From the NCBI GenBank assembly GCA_910577955.1, contig CAJTNC010000020.1, positions 1 through 49,310 on the forward strand: a stretch of DNA of 49,310 nucleotides, read 5' to 3'. How positions within the stretch are numbered: position 1 is the stretch's first letter; each line of letters opens with the position of its first letter. A model generated the notes under the pieces. That model worked only from the letters and a program-made list of their open reading frames with translations, had not been told where the DNA came from and made no database searches. This DNA comes from an uncultured Lachnospiraceae bacterium. GTDB lineage: Bacteria; Bacillota; Clostridia; Lachnospirales; Lachnospiraceae. Made by a program: the position numbers and the translations under genes. Positions 1 through 7,531 of this stretch are shown piece after piece.

Positions 1-2
1 AA

Positions 3-524
3 CTCATAGTCAGGGACGGAAAATACTTTACCGTCGGCGACAACGGAGCCGAAATGTTCCAGATCAAAAAAGGGGATATTGTCTTTAACCATGAACAGAC
101 CGAATCCCTTCTAAAAAATGGCCGCATCTCCGGACATGGAAAAGCCTATGCCGACGGCACCGTCGGGGGCGGGAAATTCCTCGCACCGGACGGCCAGATC
201 GCGCGCCCCCTCCAGCCCGGCGACCGCGCATGGGAGCTGCAGAAAGCTTTCGAGCCCCTCGTCAATAAGATCTTAAACGGCGAGATAGACATTGTAAGCA
301 GCGCCATGTCGGAACACCAGAGGCAGATGGAACAATGGACTAAGAACATCACCTATTCCAGTATCATGAACAGCGTTGCGAACCATAACACTAAGAATGT
401 GCAGCCTGTGATTAATCAGGCGATTCATGTCTCGCTTCCAAATGTAACCAATTCTACGTCTGCCGAATCATTACTGAAGGATCTGGAATCACTTGGAAGG
501 AAAAAATATCAAATAAATTGGTAA
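3..524 (+). CDS. Phage tail tape-measure protein, C-terminal end (5' truncated by window edge)
   Basis: The reading frame is open from base 3, so the gene begins left of the window and only the last 173 codons are seen. The segment LIVRDGKYFTVGDNGAEMF followed by KKGDIVFNHEQTESLL matches the conserved region near the C-terminus of tape-measure proteins from Firmicute siphophages, where 'KKGDIVFN' is typical. The tail after it is polar and ends in a short segment with NVTNSTSAESLLKDL, also usual for these proteins. Tape-measure proteins set tail length and help DNA ejection. Normally baseplate and distal tail genes follow; here only one small phage-like gene follows before unrelated sequence, so this is probably the ragged edge of a prophage remnant. 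An internal ATG at 54 is not a likely start because homology extends upstream of it. Confidence 0.75.
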   Translation, partial: LIVRDGKYFTVGDNGAEMFQIKKGDIVFNHEQTESLLKNGRISGHGKAYADGTVGGGKFLAPDGQIARPLQPGDRAWELQKAFEPLVNKILNGEIDIVSSAMSEHQRQMEQWTKNITYSSIMNSVANHNTKNVQPVINQAIHVSLPNVTNSTSAESLLKDLESLGRKKYQINW

Positions 525-540
525 AATATTATCAATGAAT

Positions 541-592
541 ATGTCCGAAAGGCAGTTATTTCGCAGCGGCTTTTCGGACATTTTATTTATAA
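541..592 (+). terminator. Possible terminator after the tape-measure gene
   Basis: A perfect 10-bp inverted repeat (ATGTCCGAAA at 541-550 and TTTCGGACAT at 572-581) encloses a 21-base loop and is followed by a T/A-rich stretch. The loop is long and the T-run is interrupted, so termination is plausible but not certain. Confidence 0.45.
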
Positions 593-649
593 AATATTTA
601 AAATTTGACGAAACAACCATTTTATACAGTGAAAGGAATCGGATAAAAA

Positions 650-910
650 ATGAGCAACATAGCGGAAGAAATCTTAAAGACAATTAAATATGCGATCGAT
701 CGTAAAACAATCAATTGTGATCGCACCTATAAAACAATTATTAAACGGATTAACAAAAAAGGATATGTAATATTAGATAGAGCAGGGAGCGAACGGATAG
801 TGCAGTGTTCTATTCCCGGAATGGAGTTAAGAACAGGACAAACGGTATGGGTGAAAGAACCTATGGGCGATATAAAGGGACTGCACATCTGCGGTGTAAC
901 GAAAAAATGA
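650..910 (+). CDS. Small phage-type protein (86 aa), function unknown
   Basis: An 86-residue protein with a basic N-terminal half (KYAIDRKTINCDRTYKTIIKRI) and a beta-rich C-terminal half ending 'GQTVWVKEPMGDIKGLHICGV'. This pattern, with a G-Q-x-V-W-V turn and a closing 'GDIK..-I-G' motif, resembles short OB-fold-like proteins that sit among tail genes of Firmicute phages. A ribosome binding site (GAAAGGA) lies upstream of the ATG at 650. It is 125 bases after the tape-measure gene on the same strand, which supports a phage origin. The family resemblance is from memory of the pattern, and no biochemical role can be stated. Confidence 0.55.
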   Translation: MSNIAEEILKTIKYAIDRKTINCDRTYKTIIKRINKKGYVILDRAGSERIVQCSIPGMELRTGQTVWVKEPMGDIKGLHICGVTKK

Positions 911-1077
911 TGTTATTCGAAAGCGCGAGATATCAGATAAGAAAAAGGGCTTTGTACTTGTATCTTACGACCTCCACTTCTTAGATGGCTGTATTGACCA
1001 TATTTTGCCACTGAACGAAGCAAATATTGAGGTACAAAGCGGAAATTTTTCATCTTTTTGCGTTATAAAGAATATAT
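903..1077 (+). pseudogene. Decayed fragment of an ABC-F type ATPase (ribosome protection family)
   Basis: The plus-strand frame through 939-1077 reads KKKGFVLVSYDLHFLDG then CIDHILPLNEANIEVQSGNF then SSF. This strongly resembles the stretch following Walker B in Lsa/Vga-type ABC-F proteins (pattern GFILVSHDRxFLD...VDHILSIN...NIE.Q.GNFSSW). No start codon, Walker A or signature motif lies upstream; the frame simply runs out of the preceding phage gene. The switch histidine expected in VSHD is tyrosine here and the following Arg is Leu, consistent with decay. The fragment ends at a TGA that overlaps the 3' end of the convergent LysR gene. It is an isolated relic rather than a functional gene. 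Confidence 0.6.
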
Positions 1078-1950
1078 CTTATTTCTATTTTTGAGTTGAT
1101 CTATCAGAAGCCTAAATGGTTTTGTAATGTATTTATCTCTGTGAAACAGCGCCAACATTTGATTTTCCATTTTCATGTTATCTAAGTTAACCAGCCGCAG
1201 TTTTTTTAGGAGTAAAGAATCCGATAATAATTTTTCCGGCAATATTGTAATGCCCAAACCGGCTTCCGCAGCTTTTATAAGGGCCAGTGAATTAACGCTT
1301 TCCCAAACAGGCTCCGCCTTTAAGTTGGCAAGCGCAAGCGTATTGTCTAAGGTATCACGGATCGCGCTTCCCTGTTCACGAAGCAATAATGGATAGCGGC
1401 ATAACCGGTCCGGTGATATCGCTTTTAGGGATACATCAAAATTCGGCGCACAGGCTGCGCACAAATTGTACGACCCCAAGAGGATCGTCTCAAAATTCCC
1501 CTTAGGCGCGGCGCCTTCCCAAAATGCAATATCGGCATTTCCGCGCTGTAAAATGTCAATAGCTGCATTTGCGCTTGCAACCCGGACTGAAAGTCTGATT
1601 TGAGGAGAAGAAGTTCTCAATTCCCTAAGTATTTCCGGGAGCAGGAAAGAGGCAATCGTAATGCTTGACACAATATTAACAGGGGTATTTTCTTCCAAAT
1701 GGAGCATTCTCCTGTCCAAGTTCCTGCAAGCCGTTAAAATCCCCCTTGACTCCTCTAAAAGAGAAGCGCCGCAGCGAGTTAAGGCAACTCCTTTCGGCAA
1801 ACGTTCAAAGAGGGCAGTTCCTGCCTGCTTTTCAAGTTCCGCAACTGCATGAGAAACCGCGGATTGTGTTATATACAGTTTTTTTGCCGCGCCTGTAAAC
1901 GTTCCGGTCTCTGCTATTGCTTCTAAAATCTCCAAATGCCGTATAACCAT
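1063..1950 (-). CDS. LysR family transcriptional regulator
   Basis: A 295-residue protein of typical LysR length. The N-terminal winged helix-turn-helix spans about residues 1-60, with the hallmark AKKLYITQSAVSHAVAELE recognition region; the rest is the periplasmic-binding-protein-like effector domain (IRLSVRVASANAAIDILQRG, DIAFWEGAAP). It is divergent from the two chromate transporter genes, the usual arrangement for a LysR protein that controls its neighbour and itself. A T-N11-A box lies between them at 1990-2004. The effector cannot be read from sequence. Confidence 0.9.
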   Translation of the reverse strand: MVIRHLEILEAIAETGTFTGAAKKLYITQSAVSHAVAELEKQAGTALFERLPKGVALTRCGASLLEESRGILTACRNLDRRMLHLEENTPVNIVSSITIASFLLPEILRELRTSSPQIRLSVRVASANAAIDILQRGNADIAFWEGAAPKGNFETILLGSYNLCAACAPNFDVSLKAISPDRLCRYPLLLREQGSAIRDTLDNTLALANLKAEPVWESVNSLALIKAAEAGLGITILPEKLLSDSLLLKKLRLVNLDNMKMENQMLALFHRDKYITKPFRLLIDQLKNRNKIYSL

Positions 1951-1989
1951 TTTTTCTCCTTTTATCCATGAGTAGAATAGATGGAATAT

Positions 1990-2004
1990 ATGAAATTATA
2001 TCAT
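1990..2004. promoter_or_regulatory. Candidate LysR-type T-N11-A operator
   Basis: ATGAAATTATATCAT is an interrupted dyad (ATGA/TCAT) with exact T-N11-A spacing (T1991, A2003). It lies just upstream of the -35 of the chromate transporter promoter and in the gap between divergent lysR and chr genes, where an autoregulating LysR protein would bind. Confidence 0.45.
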
Positions 2005-2033
2005 TTTTCAGATTGCAGAACAAGGGATATAAT
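2005..2033 (+). promoter_or_regulatory. Promoter of the chromate transporter operon
   Basis: A perfect TATAAT (2028-2033) is preceded at 17 bp by TTTTCA (2005-2010), a 4/6 match to the -35 consensus. The weak -35 next to a LysR box fits an activated promoter. Confidence 0.55.
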
Positions 2034-2057
2034 AGATGGAACAGGAGGCTGATCATT

Positions 2058-2621
2058 TTGAAGCAGGGTATGAAAATGTATGTATGGCTCTTTGCAGTCA
2101 ATTTGTTTATAAGCGCTTTCACTTTTGGCGGCGGCTACATAGTAGTTCCGATGGTCCGGCGCTTTTTTGTCGCAAAAAAACATTGCTTTACCGAAGAAGA
2201 TTTAGTCAACATGGCTGCCATAGCGCAATCAACGCCCGGAGCGATCGCGATCAATCTTTCCGCTCTGGCCGGATACAAAACAGCCGGTATTGCAGGGGCT
2301 TCCATAAGCTGTATTGCCGCTGTCATCCCCCCGTTAGTTATCCTCACGGCTGTTTCGGCATTTTACAAAATATTTATTTCCAACACGATCATAGCGGCAG
2401 TTTTAAAAGGAATGGAAGCGGGCGTAGCCGCTATCATGGTGGATTTGATCACAGATATGTGTTCTTTGATTTTAAAGAAAAAGTCATGGCTTTTGTCTGC
2501 CATGATACCGCTGTCATTTACAGCAAATTTCATTTTAGGCATAAACGTGGCATTTATACTTCTTTTTTGCTGTCTTTTATGTATTTTGCAAGTGCTTTAT
2601 AAAAGGAGGAAAACTAAATGA
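2058..2621 (+). CDS. Chromate transporter, short-chain CHR family, first subunit
   Basis: About 187 residues with 5-6 hydrophobic segments. It carries the CHR-family marks: FTFGGGYIVVPMV near the N-terminus and QSTPGAIAINLSALAGYKTAG. Short-chain CHR proteins act as pairs of half-sized, oppositely oriented subunits that together resemble full-length ChrA. I chose the TTG at 2058 because an AGGAGG sits 9 bp upstream (2043-2048); the more distant ATG at 1968 precedes the promoter and the ATG at 2070 is too far from the Shine-Dalgarno. The stop overlaps the ATG of the next gene by 4 bp, indicating translational coupling. The true substrate may be an anion other than chromate. Confidence 0.85.
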   Translation: MKQGMKMYVWLFAVNLFISAFTFGGGYIVVPMVRRFFVAKKHCFTEEDLVNMAAIAQSTPGAIAINLSALAGYKTAGIAGASISCIAAVIPPLVILTAVSAFYKIFISNTIIAAVLKGMEAGVAAIMVDLITDMCSLILKKKSWLLSAMIPLSFTANFILGINVAFILLFCCLLCILQVLYKRRKTK

Positions 2622-3178
2622 ATACCGCGGGGAAGTTATTTATTGCATTTCTAAAAATAGGATTATTGAGCATCGGCGGCGGTTATGCAATTATTCCTTT
2701 GATCCAAGAGCAAGTAGTAGAAAAAAACAGCTGGATAAGCGGAAAAATGTTTACCGACATCATTACAATTTCACAGATGACGCCGGGGCCATTGGCTGTC
2801 AATACATCAACATTTGTGGGACTTCAAGTGGGCGGCATTATGGGGGCATTGGCGGCAACCATCGGCTGCATACTTTGTGGTATTATTATTTCGTTGTCTC
2901 TTTATAAGTTTTTTCAAACACATCAAAAATCTGCATATGTTTTGGAGGTGCTAAACGGGTTAAAATCCGCTTCTCTAGGTTTGATAATCTCAGCGGCCTC
3001 TACGATCATATCAACAGCATTCTATGGCAGTATTACATCTGAAACAGATCTCTCCGCTCCTAATCGGATTGCACTACTCCTATTTTTAATCATGCTTTTT
3101 GTACTGCGAAAATGGAAACTCAATCCGATCGTAATTATTTTTATAAGCGGTATTGCCGGATTCGTATTTTACCGGTGA
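2618..3178 (+). CDS. Chromate transporter, short-chain CHR family, second subunit
   Basis: 186 residues, membrane protein with the same family motifs as its upstream partner: LSIGGGYAIIPLIQEQVV with a following K-x-SWI, then QMTPGPLAVNTSTFVG and a glycine-rich helix (GGIMGALAATIGCILCG). The ATG overlaps the upstream stop by 4 bp and has an AGGAGG 9 bp before it. The two proteins probably form a heterodimer exporting or importing an oxyanion. The operon ends here and converges on the CmpB-like gene 33 bp away. Confidence 0.87.
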   Translation: MNTAGKLFIAFLKIGLLSIGGGYAIIPLIQEQVVEKNSWISGKMFTDIITISQMTPGPLAVNTSTFVGLQVGGIMGALAATIGCILCGIIISLSLYKFFQTHQKSAYVLEVLNGLKSASLGLIISAASTIISTAFYGSITSETDLSAPNRIALLLFLIMLFVLRKWKLNPIVIIFISGIAGFVFYR

Positions 3179-3211
3179 TCGTCTATCAAAAGCTCAACGC
3201 CTTTTCCCCCA

Positions 3212-4156
3212 CTACTCTTCTTTTCCGACATTCGCCTTATTTATCTTTTCTCTCACCGCATCCCGCAGTTCTTCCAGATGATCATGGAGCTTCTTCGATC
3301 CGCGCATGGTGGGATTGCCGAGGATCATGCTGCGTTTCCAGCGATCGCGCACTGTCTTCAGTTCAGACAAACGGTAGCGGACATGCATAAGTCTGTCCCT
3401 GATCTCCTGCGCCTCTTTTTCAGCGTTCTCCAGATATTCGCCCGGACGGATCTGTATGCGCTCGCGGATACGCTGAAGATTTTCTTCCATGTTCTCCGCC
3501 AGTTCCTCAAGACGTGCTTCTGCCACGCTGCGGCGCTGCTTACTCTCCTCTTCCCACACCGCCATGATCACGTCAAGACGCTTCTGCATATGCTCCATCT
3601 CCTCTTTGACTTTCTCCATCGCGATCAAGATATCCCTGATATCCAGAGCAGCCCGGAAAGAAAGAGCGAAATCGGCGGCGATAATAACCGTCAGCACAAA
3701 AACTAAGAACGACAAAAACCCCTGCGGGATCATATAGAGCAAGCTCTCGATGGGCCTGTGGATCACCCGGGTCATCAGGATCGTTAAGCCTCCCCATGCC
3801 AATGTCGTCCCGAGACAGATATGTCCCTGAAAATTAAACGGCTGATTCGAGTAATCCCAATAGCGCACCTTAAAGAGCGCTTCCATTGTCACACCCGTTA
3901 TGTATTCCAACACCGTTGCGCCTATACAACCCGCCACATAGGTGAGAAACAGGTTATGCTGGAAAGGCGCGGAAACCACTAACATCATAATCGCTCCGCT
4001 GCCGTACAAAGGCAAAAAAGGCCCGCGCATAAATCCTCTGTTCACCCAGTGCGGCGGCTTCTGCCTGATGCTGACATGGGTGGATTCCACACACCACCCC
4101 AAAAAGCAATAGAAATAAAATAAAAATAACCACTGTGGCAATATATATGAGTACAT
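3212..4156 (-). CDS. CmpB-like putative ABC transporter permease (PF06541-type membrane protein)
   Basis: 314 residues. The first ~170 form about five membrane segments with the family's marks: FYCFLGWCVES near the N-terminus, NRGFMRGPFLPLYGSGA, and EYITGVTMEALFKVRYWDYS. The C-terminal ~140 residues are a highly charged, probably cytoplasmic coiled coil (MEKVKEEMEHMQKRLD, EELAENMEENLQRIRERIQ). Proteins of this family are widespread in Clostridia and are annotated as putative permeases, but no transport substrate or ATPase partner is visible here. AAGGAG lies upstream of the ATG. It stands alone downstream of a MITE. Confidence 0.75.
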   Translation of the reverse strand: MYSYILPQWLFLFYFYCFLGWCVESTHVSIRQKPPHWVNRGFMRGPFLPLYGSGAIMMLVVSAPFQHNLFLTYVAGCIGATVLEYITGVTMEALFKVRYWDYSNQPFNFQGHICLGTTLAWGGLTILMTRVIHRPIESLLYMIPQGFLSFLVFVLTVIIAADFALSFRAALDIRDILIAMEKVKEEMEHMQKRLDVIMAVWEEESKQRRSVAEARLEELAENMEENLQRIRERIQIRPGEYLENAEKEAQEIRDRLMHVRYRLSELKTVRDRWKRSMILGNPTMRGSKKLHDHLEELRDAVREKINKANVGKEE

Positions 4157-4183
4157 CCTTTTCTCCTTAGTAACTGTTTACTT

Positions 4184-4393
4184 TAGGCAATTGCGAAACT
4201 CTGCATTCTGCAGTATTGCTTGTGCAAAATTTACGCATCCATAAGCAGGCGCTGTGAGACCGCCAGCACTTAGGCACCGTATTTTGGTGCCTTATGTGTC
4301 CGCTGCGGTCGAGCCGCAGTGAGAACGTGCCTGCGCCTTGATCGTATATTTTGCACAAGAAACGAAAGAATTCGTGAATTTCGCAATCACCTA
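4184..4393. mobile_element. MITE copy A (210 bp, terminal inverted repeats, 12-bp target duplication)
   Basis: Ends are TAGGCAATTGCGAAACTC-like on the left and TTTCGCAATCACCTA on the right, forming ~18-bp imperfect inverted repeats. Flanks are AACTGTTTACTT (4172-4183) and AACTGTTTACCT (4394-4405), an 11/12 target-site duplication. The interior holds no transposase but has nested hairpins, including GGCACC/GGTGCC around 4273-4292 and CTGCGG/CCGCAG around 4302-4318. Three further copies occur at 5185, 43776 and 45558. The right duplication overlaps the stop codon of the YlmH-like gene. Confidence 0.85.
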
Positions 4394-4399
4394 AACTGT

Positions 4400-5170
4400 T
4401 TACCTGCTTTCGTAAAGCAGGATGCCTACGCTGAGTTTTCCCTTTTTCGTCTCCCTGTCTGCGCCGTCGTAGTAAAACTTTCCCTCTCCCCGCACGCTGA
4501 CCGCGTCCCCGGACCTTAAAACGCTGCTGTTATTCTCACACATTTTTCCGTTGACAAATACTCTGCGGGCCTTAAATAATTCCGCGCTCTGGGTGCGGGA
4601 AAGATGGTACAGCGCCGCTATCACTGCATCCGCCCGCTCCGAGGAGACCGTCAGGTTCCGGCGTACCTTCTCCTGTTTCTCCAACGCCTCGGAGACTTCC
4701 GCCAAAGTGCACTTCACATCCGTATGCTTTACCTTCCGCAGTTCCTCCGCGATAAAATCTACGATAGATTCCAGACAAAAAAGATACCCGCAGTTATCTT
4801 TTAAAAAGATATCTCCAAGCGTGCTCCTCTCAATGCCGAGATTCATCAATGCCCCCAAAAAGTCTCTGTGCCCCAGTGCATCCGCATATTTTTGCTGCAG
4901 TGGCATGATCTTTAAAAGCGCGATCGGAAATTCCTCTTCATAGCCCATATCCTCCGGATTCCCAAACCGCACAAGCTGCCGCTCCGCCAGCTCGCTTCCC
5001 CCGGACAATATCGGATGAGCATAGGACAACTCCCGCTCTAACTGATGAAATACATCCTGTTCCGCCATACCCAAAAATCCCGTATAGGTATATATATTCT
5101 GCCTGCTGCTCTTTTCCGCTAATTCCGTCAGGCGCTTTTTAAGCTGCCGCAGTTCCTTTTCCTCATCCAT
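4400..5170 (-). CDS. YlmH-like RNA-binding S4-domain protein
   Basis: 256 residues, the usual YlmH length. The N-terminal two thirds carry the family features (GFLGMAEQDVFHQLERE, FPIALLKIMP, LGHRDFLGALMNLGIER, LGDIFLKDNCGYLFC), and the C-terminal ~60 residues form an S4 RNA-binding domain (LTVSSERADAVIAALYHLSR, KARRVFVNGKMCEN, VLRSGDAVSVRGEGKF). In Gram-positive bacteria YlmH works in rescue of stalled 50S peptidyl-tRNA and sits near division genes; here it is outside a division cluster. Its stop codon lies inside the target duplication of MITE A, and MITE D lies directly before its start. Confidence 0.9.
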   Translation of the reverse strand: MDEEKELRQLKKRLTELAEKSSRQNIYTYTGFLGMAEQDVFHQLERELSYAHPILSGGSELAERQLVRFGNPEDMGYEEEFPIALLKIMPLQQKYADALGHRDFLGALMNLGIERSTLGDIFLKDNCGYLFCLESIVDFIAEELRKVKHTDVKCTLAEVSEALEKQEKVRRNLTVSSERADAVIAALYHLSRTQSAELFKARRVFVNGKMCENNSSVLRSGDAVSVRGEGKFYYDGADRETKKGKLSVGILLYESR

Positions 5171-5184
5171 CTCAAGTCCTCAGC

Positions 5185-5314
5185 AGGTGATCGCGAAACT
5201 CATGGGTTCTATTGTTTTATTGTATAAAATTTACGTATCCATAAGCAGGCGCTGCGTTGGACCGTATATTTTATACTTACAAAACTATAGAAACCAGCGT
5301 CTCACAATTTCCTA
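5185..5314. mobile_element. MITE copy D, shortened internal-deletion derivative (130 bp)
   Basis: Left end AGGTGATCGCGAAACTC matches the terminal repeat of the longer copies; the right end (CTCACAATTTCCTA) is degenerate. The interior retains AAAATTTACGTATCC and ATAAGCAGGCGCTG, then jumps to ACCGTATATTTTATAC, so about 80 bp containing the central hairpins are lost. Flanks AAGTCCTCA (5174-5182) and AAATCCTCA (5315-5323) are an imperfect direct repeat. It lies between the CobW-like gene and ylmH. Confidence 0.75.
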
Positions 5315-5323
5315 AAATCCTCA

Positions 5324-6253
5324 TTACATAAAGGAGATAATCTCCTCTCTGGGCGCCTTCGTCTTCTCCACTTTCGCGGCATGAAGCACCGGACCTTCCC
5401 CGTTGTAGTCGGCCCAATACTCTTTTTTGACCAATGCGGTCACTTTCACCCAATCCCGATTGTCAAGCTGCGATGCCTTGTCATATTTGCAGACATACCC
5501 TAAAAAGCTCATGTCATCGGCACAACATGTCATCACCATCCGCCCCGGCACAAACACATCCTCGGGAAAATTTTCAGGCTTCAGCGCCTGTGCCGTAAAC
5601 TGGATCCGTTTATCGATATACCGCTCCAGATGATCCATGGAATCAATATACCAGATACCATAACCGGCATTATCCAACACGATCGGATCGTCTGTCAGGT
5701 CATAGGGAAGATCATCCTCAAAAATTTCATCGATCTCTCCGTTCGAGTCCTCAAAAATGATCTCCGCCTTCTGATTTACCGCCTTCATATTTCTCTTATA
5801 GGAAGCCAGATCTTCAATCCCGTCACAGCGGTTGAAGATGATCATCTCCGATTTCCGCACCATCTCCGCCAACAGCGACTTCATATTTGTATAGTACATG
5901 GGAAACGTTGACGCATCGATGCACGTGATCTGCTGTTCGATGCTCCAATGCCACGGCAGCTTCATATTTTTGAAATTCCACATGCCATTGTACTCGATGA
6001 TGACCCGTTCCGGTCTGTACTTCTTATCCAGTTCCATCAGCGCAGCCGGCGTAAAGTCCTCCTCCTCTTCGATCAGCTCCAGTATGGTATTGCTGTCTTT
6101 TAAAAGTTCCTCGTCATATTCGTTCTCGCCCTCTTCACACAGCACAAGAAGCGTTTTCCCCTTCATCTGAAAATAGGGCTGCGCCAGCGTGTAAACGATA
6201 AATTCCGTTTTCCCGCTCTCCAAAAATCCATTGATAATATACACAGGTTTCAT
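5324..6253 (-). CDS. CobW/G3E-type GTPase, C-terminally diverged
   Basis: 309 residues. The N-terminus has a G3E P-loop (IINGFLESGKTEF, residues ~7-18), followed by an acidic stretch and a switch-like region IIEYNGMWNF; IIFNRCDG resembles the G4 motif. It lacks the CxCC metal motif and His-rich tract found in its neighbour, so metal handling is less obvious. G3E GTPases insert or deliver metals to target proteins. It starts 24 bp after the CobW gene, in the same orientation, so the two are probably cotranscribed and may form a metallochaperone pair. GGAG is 9 bp before the ATG. Confidence 0.8.
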   Translation of the reverse strand: MKPVYIINGFLESGKTEFIVYTLAQPYFQMKGKTLLVLCEEGENEYDEELLKDSNTILELIEEEEDFTPAALMELDKKYRPERVIIEYNGMWNFKNMKLPWHWSIEQQITCIDASTFPMYYTNMKSLLAEMVRKSEMIIFNRCDGIEDLASYKRNMKAVNQKAEIIFEDSNGEIDEIFEDDLPYDLTDDPIVLDNAGYGIWYIDSMDHLERYIDKRIQFTAQALKPENFPEDVFVPGRMVMTCCADDMSFLGYVCKYDKASQLDNRDWVKVTALVKKEYWADYNGEGPVLHAAKVEKTKAPREEIISFM

Positions 6254-6277
6254 ATCAACATCTCCGTCTTTTCTATT

Positions 6278-7420
6278 TTACCTGCCAAGAAACAAGCGCT
6301 GCAGCGCCTCCTCCTTCAATTCCGAACCGATCACACAAATTTTTCCCGTCACATCGGGAGCGCCTGTTCGTACCTCCGCCTCACCGGGCACATAATCAAA
6401 ATGGATCCAGTTTCCGTCGCTCCCCGAAACCATCCCCTTTGCCCTAAGCACAAGGCCGTACTCTTTCTCTCTGTCCAGTTCCTCAAGCATCTCTTCTATC
6501 CGGGATTTTTCATACACTGCCGCCGTCTCCACGCCCCAGCTTGTGAAAACATCATCCGCATGGTGGTGACCATGATGGTCATGACCGTAATGATTGTGAT
6601 CGTGATCATGACAGCCACAGTCACATGTCTCTCCATGGTCATGATGGTGATGATGTCCATGCTCATGTTCTTCATGATGGTGATGGTGCTCATGCTCATC
6701 ATGGTGATGATGGTGCTCATGCTTCTCGTGGTGATGATGGTGCTCATGCTTCTCGTGGTGATGATGGTGCTCATGCTCATCATGATGCGCCAGCACTTCC
6801 GTCATCAGTTCGGTTTCCAGATCCGCTGCCCCTTCGATAGTCTCCAAAATCTTCTTTCCGTCCAACTCATCCCAAGGCGTCGTAATGATTGTCGCCTTTT
6901 CATTGTGCTGCCGTATCAAAGAGACCGCTTCCTCGATCTTCTCCTGTTTCATGGAACCGGTACGGCTCAAAATAATCGTTCCGGCGCACTCGATCTGATT
7001 GATGAAAAACTCGCCGAAATTCTTCAGATACATTTTGCATTTGGCCGCGTCCACAACGGCCACCGCGCTGTTTAGATGCACCGCCCCATCCGCTTTTACA
7101 TTCTCCACAGCTCTCATCACATCGGAAAGTTTCCCCACGCCGGAAGGTTCGATCAAAATCCTTTCCGGTTCATAGGTATTAAGCACCTCTTCCAGAGAAG
7201 TCCCGAAATCTCCCACCAGAGAACAGCAGATACAACCGGAATTCATCTCCCTGATCTCAATGCCGGACTCCTTCAAAAATCCGCCGTCGATCCCGATCTG
7301 CCCGAACTCATTCTCGATCAAAACGACCTTCGTGCCGGCAAGTGCCTCCTTCAACAGTTTTTTTATCAGGGTCGTCTTCCCTGCCCCCAAAAATCCTGAA
7401 ACAATATCAATCTTTGTCAT
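6278..7420 (-). CDS. CobW/COG0523 family GTP-binding metallochaperone with long His-rich tract
   Basis: About 380 residues from the ATG at 7420. P-loop GFLGAGKTT at residues 9-17, CxCC metal site (GCICCS) at 62-67, Walker B-like ILIEPSGVGK at ~88, and a C-terminal CobW domain (FTSWGVETA onward). Residues ~211-288 are almost entirely His, Glu, Asp and Lys, with near-perfect 9-residue repeats (HHHHHEKHE), plus a CDCGC cluster. This suggests strong binding of Zn, Ni or Co. Alternative upstream starts exist at GTG 7486 and ATG 7450, but the 7420 start puts the canonical beta-strand at the N-terminus. No Zur or other operator could be recognised upstream. Confidence 0.88.
   Translation of the reverse strand: MTKIDIVSGFLGAGKTTLIKKLLKEALAGTKVVLIENEFGQIGIDGGFLKESGIEIREMNSGCICCSLVGDFGTSLEEVLNTYEPERILIEPSGVGKLSDVMRAVENVKADGAVHLNSAVAVVDAAKCKMYLKNFGEFFINQIECAGTIILSRTGSMKQEKIEEAVSLIRQHNEKATIITTPWDELDGKKILETIEGAADLETELMTEVLAHHDEHEHHHHHEKHEHHHHHEKHEHHHHHDEHEHHHHHEEHEHGHHHHHDHGETCDCGCHDHDHNHYGHDHHGHHHADDVFTSWGVETAAVYEKSRIEEMLEELDREKEYGLVLRAKGMVSGSDGNWIHFDYVPGEAEVRTGAPDVTGKICVIGSELKEEALQRLFLGR
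6678..6785. repeat. 27-bp tandem repeat encoding the His tract
   Basis: Three to four copies of a 27-bp unit (core TGGTGATGATGGTGCTCATG) lie in tandem in the plus-strand text and encode 9-residue His-rich units in the minus-strand CobW gene. Unit boundaries keep the reading frame, so copy-number change would lengthen or shorten the metal-binding tract without inactivating the protein. Confidence 0.8.
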
Positions 7421-7531
7421 TTTTACATCCACGCCTTTCCAAACAGACATTATCTTGTCCGTTATTTTCCTGTTCTGTACTGACACGTCCCATACATATC
7501 CACTTCATTTTCCACCAAATTTTCCCGCCTG

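Noticed and set aside
1968..2057. N-terminal extension of the first chromate transporter subunit from ATG 1968
   Set aside because: The extension lies before the likely promoter and -10, has no hydrophobic segment, and AGGAGG is ideally placed for TTG 2058 instead.
6678..6785. CRISPR-like regular repeats
   Set aside because: The units are contiguous coding repeats without spacers; no cas genes occur in the window.
6496..7075. Met/Val-rich and His-rich open frames opposite the CobW His tract
   Set aside because: They are low-complexity shadows of the repeat in other frames, with no ribosome binding site.
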